Of a DNA stretch of 64,000 bases, positions 54,369 through 63,610 are shown one piece after another. Origin of the DNA: Acidobacteriota bacterium. GTDB taxonomy: Bacteria > Acidobacteriota > Terriglobia > Terriglobales > Acidobacteriaceae. The position numbers and the translations under genes were made by a program. The notes under the pieces were generated by a model, which was not told the origin of the DNA, did not search any database, and saw nothing but the letters and a program-made list of their open reading frames with translations. Location: contig QIAA01000179.1 in NCBI GenBank assembly GCA_003224905.1, positions 25,959 through 89,958 of the forward strand. The letters run 5' to 3'. Each line of letters starts with the position of its first letter. Positions within the stretch are counted from its first letter, which is position 1.

Positions 54369-54956
54369 ATGAGAATTTTCGTGGCGCTGGATCTGGATGA
54401 CGACATACGTCAGCGCATCCAGACGTTCATGGACGGCGTGCAGAATTTCTCGCCTGATGCTCGCTGGGTGAATGCAGCTTCTCTACATGTGACCTTGAAG
54501 TTCATCGGCGAGAAACCGATAGAAATTGTCGAACAGATCAAGTCTGGTCTGGCGCAGGTTCGGGCGGAGCCTATCGAGATCACGTTTGGCGGGTATGGCT
54601 TCTTTCCCACCGCCAAAGCAGCCCGCGTATTCTGGGTGGGTATTCAAGCGGGCCCGCCACTAGCAAGTCTCGCAACCAGGGTTGACGAAATTACAAATAC
54701 GCTTGGCGTACCGAAGGAAAACCGCCCTTTCAGTCCGCATTTGACGCTGGCGCGGGGCGGATCAGGTTCAGGGGCACCTGGCCGGCGCAAGGACGACCGG
54801 GCAAACAAAGTTTTCATGCGACTGCAAGAAAAATTGGCGGCGCTTCCCGACCCGCAGTTCGGCAACATAACGGCCCGCGAGTTCTTCCTATATCAGAGTC
54901 AACTCCAGCGGGGCGGAGCGCGTTATACCAAGATCGCGCGCTTTCCGCTATCCTAG
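54369..54956 (+). CDS. thpR: RNA 2',3'-cyclic phosphodiesterase (ThpR/2'-5' ligase family)
   Basis: A 195-aa 2H-phosphoesterase. The two catalytic H-x-T motifs are LHVTLKFIG and SPHLTLARG. Members open 2',3'-cyclic phosphates on RNA ends and can ligate tRNA halves in vitro. I chose the ATG at 54369 (MRIFVALDLDD), with AAGG six bases before it; the longer frame runs back into the hairpin repeat and is not native. Confidence 0.92.
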   Translation: MRIFVALDLDDDIRQRIQTFMDGVQNFSPDARWVNAASLHVTLKFIGEKPIEIVEQIKSGLAQVRAEPIEITFGGYGFFPTAKAARVFWVGIQAGPPLASLATRVDEITNTLGVPKENRPFSPHLTLARGGSGSGAPGRRKDDRANKVFMRLQEKLAALPDPQFGNITAREFFLYQSQLQRGGARYTKIARFPLS

Positions 54957-55014
54957 CGCGGTAATTCTGACGGCTATCGGCGCAGGCTCCTCCTGCCAGA
55001 GGCCCTATCCCGCA

Positions 55015-55647
55015 ATGATTCCGGTTTTGCTGACTGCCGCCTCCAGTTACTTGCTCGGCTCAATTCCCTTCGGCTACATACTGATCCGCTTGTCTCGCGG
55101 GCAAGACATCCGCCGGAGCGGCAGTGGAAATATCGGAGCGACTAACGTCGCGCGTTCCTCTCCCGGTCTGGGTGCGCTCACGCTTGTGCTGGATGCGGGT
55201 AAAGGACTTCTCGCCGCATACCTCGCGATACTAATAGCCAATCGGACAAGGGAGAGCTCTGACGATAATCGTTTGTACCTGATGATGTCGCTTGCTGCGT
55301 TGTTCGCAATTCTCGGTCACGTTTTCCCGGTATGGCTGAATTTTCGTGGCGGAAAAGGGGTGGCCACAGCCGTAGGCGCATTCATTCTGCTGGCACCTTA
55401 TGCGATGCTCGCAGCCGTAGGGGTATTTCTGGTCGTGGTTTTAGTTTCGCGATACGTATCATTGAGTTCCGTCGCAGCCACTGCTGTATTTCCGTTATTT
55501 GCGTGGTTTCTGTACCGAGAGTACTTTTCTAGATTTGACATTGTGGTGATGTGTATGACTTCAATCTTCATTATTGCTCGCCATCACCAAAACATCGGCC
55601 GGCTGCTTTCGGGCACCGAACCCCGTTTTCACTTGAGACACTCATGA
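55015..55647 (+). CDS. plsY: Acyl-phosphate:glycerol-3-phosphate acyltransferase
   Basis: A 210-aa inner-membrane enzyme with five to seven helices. PlsY signatures are YLLGSIPFGYILIRL, the SGNIGATNVAR block and GHVFPVWLNFRGGKGVATAVG. It makes lysophosphatidic acid from acyl-phosphate and glycerol-3-phosphate, the first step of phospholipid synthesis. Its stop overlaps the gpsA start (ATGA), joining it with the enzyme that makes its substrate. Confidence 0.96.
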   Translation: MIPVLLTAASSYLLGSIPFGYILIRLSRGQDIRRSGSGNIGATNVARSSPGLGALTLVLDAGKGLLAAYLAILIANRTRESSDDNRLYLMMSLAALFAILGHVFPVWLNFRGGKGVATAVGAFILLAPYAMLAAVGVFLVVVLVSRYVSLSSVAATAVFPLFAWFLYREYFSRFDIVVMCMTSIFIIARHHQNIGRLLSGTEPRFHLRHS

Positions 55648-56666
55648 GCCGCATCACGATTATCGGCGCTGGCGCTTGGGGAACTGGCCTTGCAATTGTC
55701 CTTGGGCGCGGCGGTCGTCATGAAATCAGTTTGTGGGTTCATGAAACTGAAGTCGTTGAATCGATTTCATCGCGCCGCGTAAATGAGCTTTTTCTGCCCG
55801 GGCAAATCATCCCACACAGCGTAATTCCCACGCATGATTTAGCAGATGCACTGGCTGGCGCGGGAATCGTGGTGAGCGTCATGCCCTCACAGCACTGCCG
55901 TCGTCTGTTTGAGAAGATGCACCCGTACCTGCGTTCGGACATGCTGATCGTGAGTGCAACGAAAGGGCTGGAAGAGAAAACGCTGATGCGCATGACAGCG
56001 GTCATCGCCGATGTTGTAAATGGAAAGCAAGGAGGCGTTCGCATCGGGGCGCTCAGCGGGCCGTCCTTCGCCAGAGAAGTTGCCCGAGGTGACCCTACCG
56101 CCATCACCATGGCGTCGAAGGACTGCGAGCTGGCGGAAACGGTTCAGCGCGAGTTTAGCGATCCTCGTTTTCGGGTATATACGAACGATGACGTCGTGGG
56201 CGTGGAGCTCGGCGGCGCTTTGAAAAACATCATCGCAATAGCGGCAGGCGTGTGCGATGGATTGGGGCTGGGACACAATTCAATTGCGGCGCTCATTACT
56301 CGAGGTCTGGCGGAAATTACTCGTTTGGTTGTCGCCTGTGGGGGACGGCAGGAAACCATGTCTGGCCTTGCCGGCCTGGGCGATCTGGTGCTGACGTGTA
56401 CCGGCGGACTCTCGCGCAACCGCAGCGTGGGCGTGGAACTCGGGCAGGGCCGCAAGTTGGCGGAAATTATTGCCGGCATGCGCGGCGCGGTTGCGGAAGG
56501 TGTCTTTACAACCGGCGCAGCCGTCGAACTAGCGCATCGTGAAGGGATTGAAATGCCCATTACCGAGCAGATGCATGCAATCTTGCACCAGGGCAAATCG
56601 CCGCGGGAAGCTATCCACGATCTGATGACTCGCAGCGCCAAGAGCGAAACAGCGTTTAGTTCCTAG
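55644..56666 (+). CDS. gpsA: Glycerol-3-phosphate dehydrogenase, NAD(P)
   Basis: A 340-aa enzyme reducing dihydroxyacetone phosphate to glycerol-3-phosphate. It begins with the Rossmann block ITIIGAGAWGTGLAIVLGR, and has VSATKGLEE, LSGPSFAREVARGDPTA, the catalytic-lysine block GGALKNIIAIAAGVCDGLG and MSGLAGLGDLVLTCTGGLSR. I chose the ATG at 55644, overlapping the plsY stop; the longer frame is antiparallel noise. Supplies plsY. Confidence 0.97.
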   Translation: MSRITIIGAGAWGTGLAIVLGRGGRHEISLWVHETEVVESISSRRVNELFLPGQIIPHSVIPTHDLADALAGAGIVVSVMPSQHCRRLFEKMHPYLRSDMLIVSATKGLEEKTLMRMTAVIADVVNGKQGGVRIGALSGPSFAREVARGDPTAITMASKDCELAETVQREFSDPRFRVYTNDDVVGVELGGALKNIIAIAAGVCDGLGLGHNSIAALITRGLAEITRLVVACGGRQETMSGLAGLGDLVLTCTGGLSRNRSVGVELGQGRKLAEIIAGMRGAVAEGVFTTGAAVELAHREGIEMPITEQMHAILHQGKSPREAIHDLMTRSAKSETAFSS

Positions 56667-56744
56667 CAGCGTAGAAGTCACTTCGCATAAGCGCGTCCGA
56701 AATGACGCTTCTGCGGGACTTTAGTCGGAAGCCGGAGAGGATTT

Positions 56745-57086
56745 ATGGGGCGGATTCGAGCGCGATTCGTCGGCGTCGAACTTTATTTCGAGAATTTGGA
56801 GCGAGCAAAAACGTTTTATCAGGAAACAATGGGGCTGGAAGTTTCCGATGAGCAGGTCGGTCATCATGCTAAGTTCGACAGTGGTGCAGGTTTTGTTTGC
56901 CTGGAGCGGAAGGGGGCTGAGTCTTATCCATCGAAATATAAGGCAGTCCTTTTCTTTGAGGTGCTTGATTTAAAGTCCGCGATAGCGGCCATCGGGCAGG
57001 ATTGGCTAGTTCAGATCGAAGATACATGGGCTGTCCTGCACGATCCCGAAGGTCATAATATATTGCTACTTCAGAGATCCGCGTGA
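56745..57086 (+). CDS. VOC-family (glyoxalase-like) protein
   Basis: A 113-aa single-domain VOC protein (FVGVELYFENLERAKTFYQE, KAVLFFEVLDLKSAIAAIG, AVLHDPEGHNILLLQRS). The ending DPEGHNILLLQ is the family metal-site strand. Such small dioxygenase-like or resistance-like proteins act on varied substrates; none can be named. GGAGAGGA precedes the ATG. The 194 bases after it hold no gene. Confidence 0.82.
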   Translation: MGRIRARFVGVELYFENLERAKTFYQETMGLEVSDEQVGHHAKFDSGAGFVCLERKGAESYPSKYKAVLFFEVLDLKSAIAAIGQDWLVQIEDTWAVLHDPEGHNILLLQRSA

Positions 57087-57280
57087 CGTACCCAACCGTG
57101 ATTCGCAATTACTTATTTTGGATGAAGAATCTTCAGGCTAACATCTTCGCGGCGAATACGATGGGCAGATCGGACGGCAAAGGGAACCCTGGTATCGTCG
57201 ATCAGGAGGAATAGTGCTGTTTCCTTTCCGACACCCCACGCGGCTATATGAATTCAAGTGTTCTGCGAGAATAAGCCGCT

Positions 57281-57727
57281 ATGACACGCGAAATTCTTTC
57301 TCTGACTGCCACCCTTGTGCTTATCCAATCCGCAGCCGGCCAAGCTTGTCCAAAGGTTACCTATATCAATCCAACAGCGACAATTCAAAGCCTGGTCACC
57401 AGCATAAACTGCCTGATAGATACCACCGAGAGAAACCGAACCGCGAAGGCAGAAACAAACAAGGCAGTCGTTTTGGTAGACGCCTTTCAGGTCATTGGCC
57501 CACAACACACCCGTGCCTACGGCAGAGTGCTTCTTGCAGTTCTGGCGCTACCAAGCGGCAATACAACGAAAACAGCCCTTGCGATGCCTGACAACCGAGA
57601 AGCAATTGTGCCCGGTGCGGCTGCCGCCGAATGCAAGGTCAAGATCAATTCCGACAATACCGTCGATGCTGCATGCAACCTCACCGGCGGCACCTTGTAT
57701 GTGGTCTATAGAGTATGTGGTCTATAG
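57281..57727 (+). CDS. Exported small unknown protein
   Basis: A 148-aa protein with a signal peptide (LSLTATLVLIQSAAGQA, cleavage near residue 22), a helical part (TIQSLVTSINCLIDTTERN) and a C-terminal beta part (ECKVKINSDNTVDAACNLTG, then TLYVVYRVCGL). It has four cysteines after the signal (in QACPK, INCLID, AECKV, and so on), which may form disulfides. I recognise no family. The stop lies in a small repeat (TGTGGTCTATAGA twice, 57698-57727). Confidence 0.65.
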   Translation: MTREILSLTATLVLIQSAAGQACPKVTYINPTATIQSLVTSINCLIDTTERNRTAKAETNKAVVLVDAFQVIGPQHTRAYGRVLLAVLALPSGNTTKTALAMPDNREAIVPGAAAAECKVKINSDNTVDAACNLTGGTLYVVYRVCGL

Positions 57728-57862
57728 AAACTGAAGTCCATCCGAGATTGAAAACTTAAGCGTTTTCCACTTGAGGTCCACCAAAGATACGTCGCAAGCG
57801 GTACTTTCGTAATTCGGTTACACCTCCTTGGGCTCCTCTGTAGACAGTAAAATTTAAAGAGT

Positions 57863-59767
57863 TTGGGATATCAGACCCGTCTGCGCCGACTGGGGGAGTA
57901 CCTCTGTCCCTTGAAGCTGACCTTACCATCGCGTGTCCCCATTCTGTATGTGATCCTGGGTGTCCTCATCCTGGTCAGCGTAGTTCCGATGTATTTCTAC
58001 TCGGAACAAGTGGAATCGATCAACCGTGAGCGCCTGATCACAAACGAGCGTCTGCTGCAGAACACGGTCACGCGCTCGCTCGCCGACGATATCTCGCAGC
58101 ACCAGCAAGCGCTACGGATCGTGATGGCTAATTTGGCCTCGGCGGCACAGGTGGCTAGCGGCGGAGATTTCACCTCGGAACACGTAGAGGCGCCTGAATT
58201 ACGGGCATTGTTGGAGAATTTTGTTGCCTCCTGCGCTGACCTGGCATACGCCACATTGCTGAATTCCGAGTACCGAGGAATTTCTGCGGGGTGCATCACT
58301 CCAGACGAATTTCTACAGCGAGAGCTTGAGCATGCCTATGACGCTGCCAACGAAGGCCGTGTGTACAACGGCCAGCCACTGGTCGTAGGGAGCGGGACGG
58401 CATCGCGGACAGTAATGTTAGTCAGCGTCCCAGTCATGTACGGTGGACGGTTTCTCGGCATGATTGGCGCCTTTGAGGATCTGGGCTTCCTGATACGCCG
58501 ATTGCAGGATGTGAATCTTGCCGGCCTGACTCCTTACGTCGTGGACCGGCAAGGACGTCTGGTAGCTGGGGCGTCCCCCGAATTTGCCACGGGCCAGGAC
58601 ATGACTAACCTGGAAATCGTACGCAACTTCGCTGAGCCTAATGCGGGCGCAAATCTTGAGCCCAAGTGGAAGGCACAGAAGGTCGCGGCAACAACTGAGT
58701 TCGACCTGAATCGCGGCAAGAGTGTCGTGAAGATGCTTGGTACTTATTGTGCGGTCAGCAATTTGGATTGGGCTGTGATCGTGCAAAAGCCTCGTGCGGA
58801 AGCGTACCGCGGGGTCTTTGAAATGCAGCGCACCGCACGGCTTCTGGCATTGCTGGCGGTGCTGCTAAGCATCTGCATCAGCGTTTTTGCTGCGCGACGA
58901 ATTACAAATCCACTGCAAATTCTCACCCAGTCCAGCCGTGCCATCGCACGGGGCGATTTTTCTCAAAGAGTGCAGTTGAAGAGCCGTACCGAAATCGGGG
59001 AGTTGGCGGCAACCTTCAACGTTATGTCCGAGGAACTGGAGCAGTTCGTCGAGGACCTCAAGCGCGCCGCCAAGGAGAATCGTGAGCTGTTTTTGAGCTC
59101 CATTCAGATGCTTGCGGGCGCGGTCGACGAAAAGGATCCATACACGCGCGGCCACTCCGACCGGGTCAGGCGCTATTCAGTGCTGATCGCCCGTGAGATG
59201 GGGCTGAGCGAGGATCTTGTTGAGATCGTTCGAATATCGGCGCAGCTTCATGATGTGGGCAAGATTGGCATTGAAGACCGGATCCTGAAAAAGCCCGGGG
59301 CACTGACGCCGGAAGAGTTCGAGATCATGAAGACTCACACCACCAAGGGCGCCAACATTCTGCGTCCGGTGGCGCAACTCAAGAACATGATCCCCGGTAT
59401 CGAGCTTCACCATGAATCGCTCGATGGGCGTGGGTATCCCCGCGGGCTGAAAGATGAGGCAATTCCTCAGTTGCCACGCATCATTGCCGTGGCCGACACA
59501 TTTGACGCGTTGACTACAAATCGTCCTTACCAGCAGGCGCACGACGCCGAATCTGCCCTGCGCATCATTCATAACATCTCAGGCAAACGGCTCGATGCAC
59601 GTGCCGTTGCCGCACTCACTGCCGCATATGAGCGGGGAGAAATTCAAGTTCACCCAGTGCCTGCACCGATTCATACTGAGATTGCGGCCGTAGCATCCGT
59701 ACCCGCGCCTGATCCCGCTTCAGTAAACGCAGATGCCGCTATGGTGGTAGAGACCTCTCGATTCTAG
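57863..59767 (+). CDS. Membrane HD-GYP phosphodiesterase with Cache and HAMP
   Basis: A 634-aa receptor: first helix (VILGVLILVSVVPMYFY), a periplasmic double-Cache sensor (about residues 55-310), second helix (LLALLAVLLSICISVFAA), HAMP (ITNPLQILTQSSRAIARGDF) and an HD-GYP domain (about 400-600) with GHSDRVRRYS, LHDVGKIGI and HHESLDGRGYP. It should hydrolyse cyclic-di-GMP, controlled by an extracytoplasmic signal. The TTG start has TAAAAT nine bases upstream; a TTG at 57916 is an alternative that would move the start closer to the helix. The tail of about 40 residues is Ala/Pro/Val-rich. Confidence 0.88.
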   Translation: MGYQTRLRRLGEYLCPLKLTLPSRVPILYVILGVLILVSVVPMYFYSEQVESINRERLITNERLLQNTVTRSLADDISQHQQALRIVMANLASAAQVASGGDFTSEHVEAPELRALLENFVASCADLAYATLLNSEYRGISAGCITPDEFLQRELEHAYDAANEGRVYNGQPLVVGSGTASRTVMLVSVPVMYGGRFLGMIGAFEDLGFLIRRLQDVNLAGLTPYVVDRQGRLVAGASPEFATGQDMTNLEIVRNFAEPNAGANLEPKWKAQKVAATTEFDLNRGKSVVKMLGTYCAVSNLDWAVIVQKPRAEAYRGVFEMQRTARLLALLAVLLSICISVFAARRITNPLQILTQSSRAIARGDFSQRVQLKSRTEIGELAATFNVMSEELEQFVEDLKRAAKENRELFLSSIQMLAGAVDEKDPYTRGHSDRVRRYSVLIAREMGLSEDLVEIVRISAQLHDVGKIGIEDRILKKPGALTPEEFEIMKTHTTKGANILRPVAQLKNMIPGIELHHESLDGRGYPRGLKDEAIPQLPRIIAVADTFDALTTNRPYQQAHDAESALRIIHNISGKRLDARAVAALTAAYERGEIQVHPVPAPIHTEIAAVASVPAPDPASVNADAAMVVETSRF

Positions 59768-59807
59768 TAGCCGATCTGCCCCCAAGCACCCTCAGCTTCG
59801 GCGTCGA

Positions 59808-59813
59808 TATAAT
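59808..59813 (+). promoter_or_regulatory. ftsY: -10 element of ftsY
   Basis: A perfect TATAAT. Transcription should start about 59820, which is after a GTG at 59817 but before the ATG at 59841, supporting the ATG as the true start. The -35 is unclear. Confidence 0.5.
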
Positions 59814-59840
59814 GGAGTGCGATTCTCCCGCGGGACCCTC

Positions 59841-60797
59841 ATGATTCAGACGCTTTTCGGCAGTCTCGACGAACAGCAGAAGCCCAGCTTCCTGGACCGG
59901 ATGAAGGAAGCGGTGACGCGTACGCGTGAGAATCTCAGTGAGCGTATCGAGGATGCGGTCGCGTTTACAAAGGAAATCGACCGCTCGACGCTCGACGATC
60001 TCGAAGCTACGCTGATCGCAGCCGACCTAGGCACGACGACCACGCATGAAGTCCTGCAGACGCTCCGCGAGAAGGCTGACCGCAAGCAGATCGGCAACGT
60101 GGACGAACTGAAGCGGCTGCTGAAAGAAGAGCTGCTGGCGATCCTCACAGCGGCAAACACGCAGCCGGTCACGAAAGTGGATGGCACCCCTGAGGTGATC
60201 CTGGTTGTCGGCGTGAACGGCACCGGGAAGACCACAACGATCGGCAAGCTGGCGCAGGTCTTTCGCTCTGATGGCAAGACCGTCCTCATGTGCGCGGCGG
60301 ATACCTTCCGTGCCGCCGCTATCGAGCAGCTAGAAATCTGGGGACAGCGCACTGGGACGGAAGTCATTCGCACCAAGCCAGGCGGCGACCCGGCGGCAGT
60401 GCTTTACGACGCGTTACAGGCCGCGACAGCTCGGCATAGCGACTACGTCATTGTGGATACCGCAGGGCGTCTGCATACCAAGACCAACCTGATGGCGGAG
60501 CTGGAAAAGATGCGGCGCACGGCACAGCGCATCATTCCGGGCGCACCGCACGAGACTCTGCTGGTAATGGACGCAACGACCGGTCAGAACGGACTGCAGC
60601 AGGCACGGCTGTTCACGCAGTCGGCGGGTGTGACGGGAATCGTTCTCGCCAAGCTGGATGGAACGGCTAAGGGTGGGGTGGTTGTGGCGATCTCGCGTGA
60701 GTTGGGCCTCCCTGTGCGTTATGTCGGCGTGGGCGAGAAGGCGGGAGACTTGCTGCCGTTCGATGCCAGGGAGTTCGTCGAATCGCTGTTCGCTTAA
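59841..60797 (+). CDS. ftsY: Signal-recognition-particle receptor FtsY
   Basis: A 318-aa SRP GTPase. An N-domain (residues about 15-100) leads to the G-domain: G1 [14 protein letters not shown], then [13 protein letters not shown]3 [14 protein letters not shown]4-like [10 protein letters not shown] and a closing [21 protein letters not shown]. It docks the ribosome-SRP complex at the inner membrane. The acidic A-domain of E. coli FtsY is missing, as in many bacteria. The start at 59841 is supported by the TATAAT upstream. Confidence 0.96.
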   Translation: MIQTLFGSLDEQQKPSFLDRMKEAVTRTRENLSERIEDAVAFTKEIDRSTLDDLEATLIAADLGTTTTHEVLQTLREKADRKQIGNVDELKRLLKEELLAILTAANTQPVTKVDGTPEVILVVGVNGTGKTTTIGKLAQVFRSDGKTVLMCAADTFRAAAIEQLEIWGQRTGTEVIRTKPGGDPAAVLYDALQAATARHSDYVIVDTAGRLHTKTNLMAELEKMRRTAQRIIPGAPHETLLVMDATTGQNGLQQARLFTQSAGVTGIVLAKLDGTAKGGVVVAISRELGLPVRYVGVGEKAGDLLPFDAREFVESLFA

Positions 60798-60817
60798 CCT
60801 TTTTGCGGCCACAAAAA

Positions 60818-61045
60818 ATGTCTGTCGCACTCGTAATTCTCATAGTCCTAGGCGCCCTCTGGGCCGTTTGGCGCATGCTTCGATCACTCTTCCTTCCAAG
60901 CCACCCTGCCGAACCCGTCGATGATCCATTCTCCGTGGTGCCTGCTCCACGCAAACGTGGTCCAAAGGGGAGAGCGGGTGCCGTGGCGCTCGAAGAACCC
61001 GAGGACGACGAGCCTGGGGATGCTTTTCCACCTCGAACTTTGTAA
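60818..61045 (+). CDS. Small single-helix membrane protein, 75 aa
   Basis: One N-terminal helix (VALVILIVLGALWAVWRML) followed by a charged tail that is basic, then acidic (APRKRGPKGRAG, LEEPEDDEPGD). No family recognised. No ribosome site is clear. It sits 20 bases after ftsY and may be co-transcribed; membrane-anchored charged tails near ftsY are suggestive only. Confidence 0.6.
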   Translation: MSVALVILIVLGALWAVWRMLRSLFLPSHPAEPVDDPFSVVPAPRKRGPKGRAGAVALEEPEDDEPGDAFPPRTL

Positions 61046-61111
61046 TTGCGTCCCAGCGGCTTTGCAGACTCCTGTGCCTCCTTGTCTCCGTGGTGAAATA
61101 ATGAATTTTCA

Positions 61112-62272
61112 ATGACCAGTTCTTCAACCGATGAACAGCCCCTTCGACGCGCGCTGGAATTGGCGCGTGAAGGCGTCGGCCTGACGTCACCGAATCCGTG
61201 CGTCGGCGCGGTGGTTGTTGATGCGGCCGGTTCGGTGGTCGGAGAAGGTTCCCATACGTATGAGGCACTGAAGCACGCCGAAATTCTTGCGCTGCAGCAG
61301 GCAGGCGAGAAGGCTCGTGGGGCGACGCTGTATCTCAATCTGGAGCCTTGCTGTCATCAGGGGCGCACGGGGCCGTGTGTGAGCGCGATTGTGTCGGCCG
61401 GAATCGGGCGGGTAGTCGCGTCCATGAGGGATCCGAATCCGCTGGTCTGCGGCAAAGGATTTGAGTCGCTGCGAGAAGCTGGAATCGAAGTGTCAGTAGG
61501 TCTGTTTGAAAAAGAGGCCCGCAAGCTGAACGAAGCATTTGCAAAATACATTCGTACACACACACCGCTAGTGACTTTGAAATCGGCGATGACGCTGGAT
61601 GGGAAGATCGCACCTGCGCCGAGCGAGTCGCACAATCCAACCGCAGTGCGCGCGGCCAGCGCGACCCAGGGATGGATCACTGGCGAGAAGGCTCGCGCGC
61701 ATGTGCATGAGCTTCGGCATCAGCATGACGCAATTCTGATTGGCGTGGGCACCATCATCGCCGACGACCCGCTGCTCACGGATCGCAGCGGCCGCCCGCG
61801 GCGTCGGCCGCTGCTGCGTGTGATTCTGGATTCGCGGCTGCGATTGCCGCTTCATTCCCGCGTGGTCAAAACCGCAAAGGACGATGTGCTTGTGCTGTGC
61901 TCGTCGTCCGATGAAAAACGAATGCGGGATCTACAGCAACGCGGAATACGCGTGGAACGGATGCCCACGGCGGAAGACGGGCGCCCGGACATGCAATCTT
62001 TAGTCCGCTGCCTCGGCGAGATGGAGATCACGAGCTTGCTGATTGAGGGTGGTGCCGCGGTCAACGGGGCCGCGCTGAGCTCCGGCATCGTGGACAAAGT
62101 TTTTTTTTACTACGCGCCCAAGATCCTCGGTGGCACTGGTGCTGTTCCCCTCGCCGCCGGAAGCGGTTTCAGCCGAATGAGCGATGCGGCATATGTGAAG
62201 TCAATCGAGTTGCACAGGTTCGGGGAGGATTTTGCGGTGGAGGGGTATTTGAATGACTTATATAGAGACTAG
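61112..62272 (+). CDS. ribD: Bifunctional riboflavin-synthesis deaminase/reductase
   Basis: A 386-aa enzyme of riboflavin synthesis. The N-terminal deaminase has the zinc motifs KHAEILAL and EPCCHQGRTGPC. The C-terminal reductase (from about residue 150) has TLKSAMTLDGKIA and the end block DKVFFYYAPKILGG. No ribosome site is clear before the ATG. It is followed, after an unrelated membrane-protein gene, by ribE. Confidence 0.95.
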   Translation: MTSSSTDEQPLRRALELAREGVGLTSPNPCVGAVVVDAAGSVVGEGSHTYEALKHAEILALQQAGEKARGATLYLNLEPCCHQGRTGPCVSAIVSAGIGRVVASMRDPNPLVCGKGFESLREAGIEVSVGLFEKEARKLNEAFAKYIRTHTPLVTLKSAMTLDGKIAPAPSESHNPTAVRAASATQGWITGEKARAHVHELRHQHDAILIGVGTIIADDPLLTDRSGRPRRRPLLRVILDSRLRLPLHSRVVKTAKDDVLVLCSSSDEKRMRDLQQRGIRVERMPTAEDGRPDMQSLVRCLGEMEITSLLIEGGAAVNGAALSSGIVDKVFFYYAPKILGGTGAVPLAAGSGFSRMSDAAYVKSIELHRFGEDFAVEGYLNDLYRD

Positions 62273-62339
62273 GTTTCAGGCGGTTTCCTAGCCCTGTCTT
62301 AATGCGCTGATTCGCGCTTTGGCTCCGCCTAGCACTTGG

Positions 62340-62345
62340 TATTCT
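62340..62345 (+). promoter_or_regulatory. -10-like hexamer before the 189-aa membrane protein
   Basis: TATTCT ends five bases before the ATG at 62351, without a Shine-Dalgarno, as for a leaderless gene. Confidence 0.3.
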
Positions 62346-62350
62346 GCACA

Positions 62351-62920
62351 ATGGTGGCGATTACTCTAATTGCCGGATTGTTGCTTGCTGCGATCGCAGT
62401 TGGTCTCGGGCGCCTCACTCGAAATAGCCGTAGACCATGGAAACTCTTCGCAATGATCGGCGTTGTCGCGATGGCTTGCATTTCGGCATTATCCCTGCTG
62501 CTGGTTTTGTTTGCCTTTGTGTCTGGCGGTGCTATGTGTGGGCGCTATGACTTTCCTCCTACATCGTCGCCTGATGGACGCTCGATCGCTCGGGTGACCG
62601 AAGAAGATTGCGGTGCCGTAGATTCATTTCACAGTTCCGTAGAGCTCTGGCGGTACCGGCACGGCATTTCCTCCAAGCTGTTCGGAAACCAAAAGGATTT
62701 GACGACCGTTTTGCAGGTCGGACATGACCCAAGACTGCTAAAGCTTGAATGGGAGAGCTCGAAGACGCTTATCATTCAGTACCCACGTGATTCACGCAGC
62801 CCCAGCGAGTTTCGCTGTCAAACGCAATGGGATGATGTCCGGGTTGAGTGCATCGCGTACAAACCTGATTACAGCAAACGTCTTGGGGAGATGCCTCCGG
62901 TCAAGAGAGGGATCTGGTGA
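62351..62920 (+). CDS. Unknown membrane-anchored protein between ribD and ribE
   Basis: A 189-aa protein with two N-terminal helices (MVAITLIAGLLLAAIAVGLG and FAMIGVVAMACISALSLLLV) and an extracytoplasmic or cytoplasmic part with four cysteines (GGAMCGRYDFPP, EEDCGAVDSF, SEFRCQTQW, VECIAYKPD). No family recognised. The start at 62351 is chosen because TATTCT lies five bases upstream. It interrupts the rib genes and is 48 bases before ribE. No role in riboflavin synthesis is implied. Confidence 0.62.
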   Translation: MVAITLIAGLLLAAIAVGLGRLTRNSRRPWKLFAMIGVVAMACISALSLLLVLFAFVSGGAMCGRYDFPPTSSPDGRSIARVTEEDCGAVDSFHSSVELWRYRHGISSKLFGNQKDLTTVLQVGHDPRLLKLEWESSKTLIIQYPRDSRSPSEFRCQTQWDDVRVECIAYKPDYSKRLGEMPPVKRGIW

Positions 62921-62968
62921 CCATGTCTCACACTGCCGTTATGATAATTCTGCCGCAGTGAAGCTTCG

Positions 62969-63610
62969 ATGTTTACTGGCATTATCGAAGAAGTCGGACG
63001 CATAACGCGCATAGCCACAAATAAAGGCAATCGGCGCATCTCCGTCTCGAGCACAAAACTCGCGAAAGAGCTGAACAAAGGTAGCAGCATCGCCGTGAGC
63101 GGAGTCTGCCTTACTGCCGTCGAAGTCGCGCCCAAGTCTTTCGGCGCTGATCTTGCCCAGGAAACCTGGAACCGCACGTCGTTTTCACGGATCAAAGAAG
63201 GAGCTCTGGTGAACCTGGAGCTTCCCATGCGCGCCAACGGACGCTTCGATGGACACATCGTTCAGGGCCACGTGGACGGCACCGGCAAGTTTCTTTCGCT
63301 CAAACCCATTCCCGATGCGGAAGACTACTGGCTGGAAGTCGAGATTCCAGCGGAGTTGAGTCGCTACGTGATTCACAAAGGCTCGCTTTGCATTGAGGGA
63401 ATCAGTCTTACGGTAGCGAAGATCGAGGGCATGAACGTGACGGCCGCGATCATCCCGCACACCGCGAAAGTAACGAATCTCAAGTCTTTGAAACTCGGGA
63501 ATGCGGTGAACTTAGAAGTCGATCTGATCGCGAAATACGTGAAGAAAATGATCGGTGCGAAACCCAGTAGCTCGCTTACGCTCGAGAGACTGGTGCGGGA
63601 GGGATTTTGA
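62969..63610 (+). CDS. ribE: Riboflavin synthase, alpha-type
   Basis: A 213-aa enzyme with two lumazine-binding domains: first MFTGIIEEVGRI to about residue 95 (IAVSGVCLTAVEV), second from GHIVQGHVDGTGKFLSL (ISLTVAKIEGMNVTAAIIPH). It dismutates two 6,7-dimethyl-8-ribityllumazine to riboflavin. TATGAT lies 25 bases upstream as a possible -10. No ribosome site or FMN riboswitch is visible. Confidence 0.96.
   Translation: MFTGIIEEVGRITRIATNKGNRRISVSSTKLAKELNKGSSIAVSGVCLTAVEVAPKSFGADLAQETWNRTSFSRIKEGALVNLELPMRANGRFDGHIVQGHVDGTGKFLSLKPIPDAEDYWLEVEIPAELSRYVIHKGSLCIEGISLTVAKIEGMNVTAAIIPHTAKVTNLKSLKLGNAVNLEVDLIAKYVKKMIGAKPSSSLTLERLVREGF

Noticed and set aside
61046..61111. Possible FMN riboswitch before ribD
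   Set aside because: Spacer is only 66 bases and holds repeat-like sequence, too short for the FMN element.
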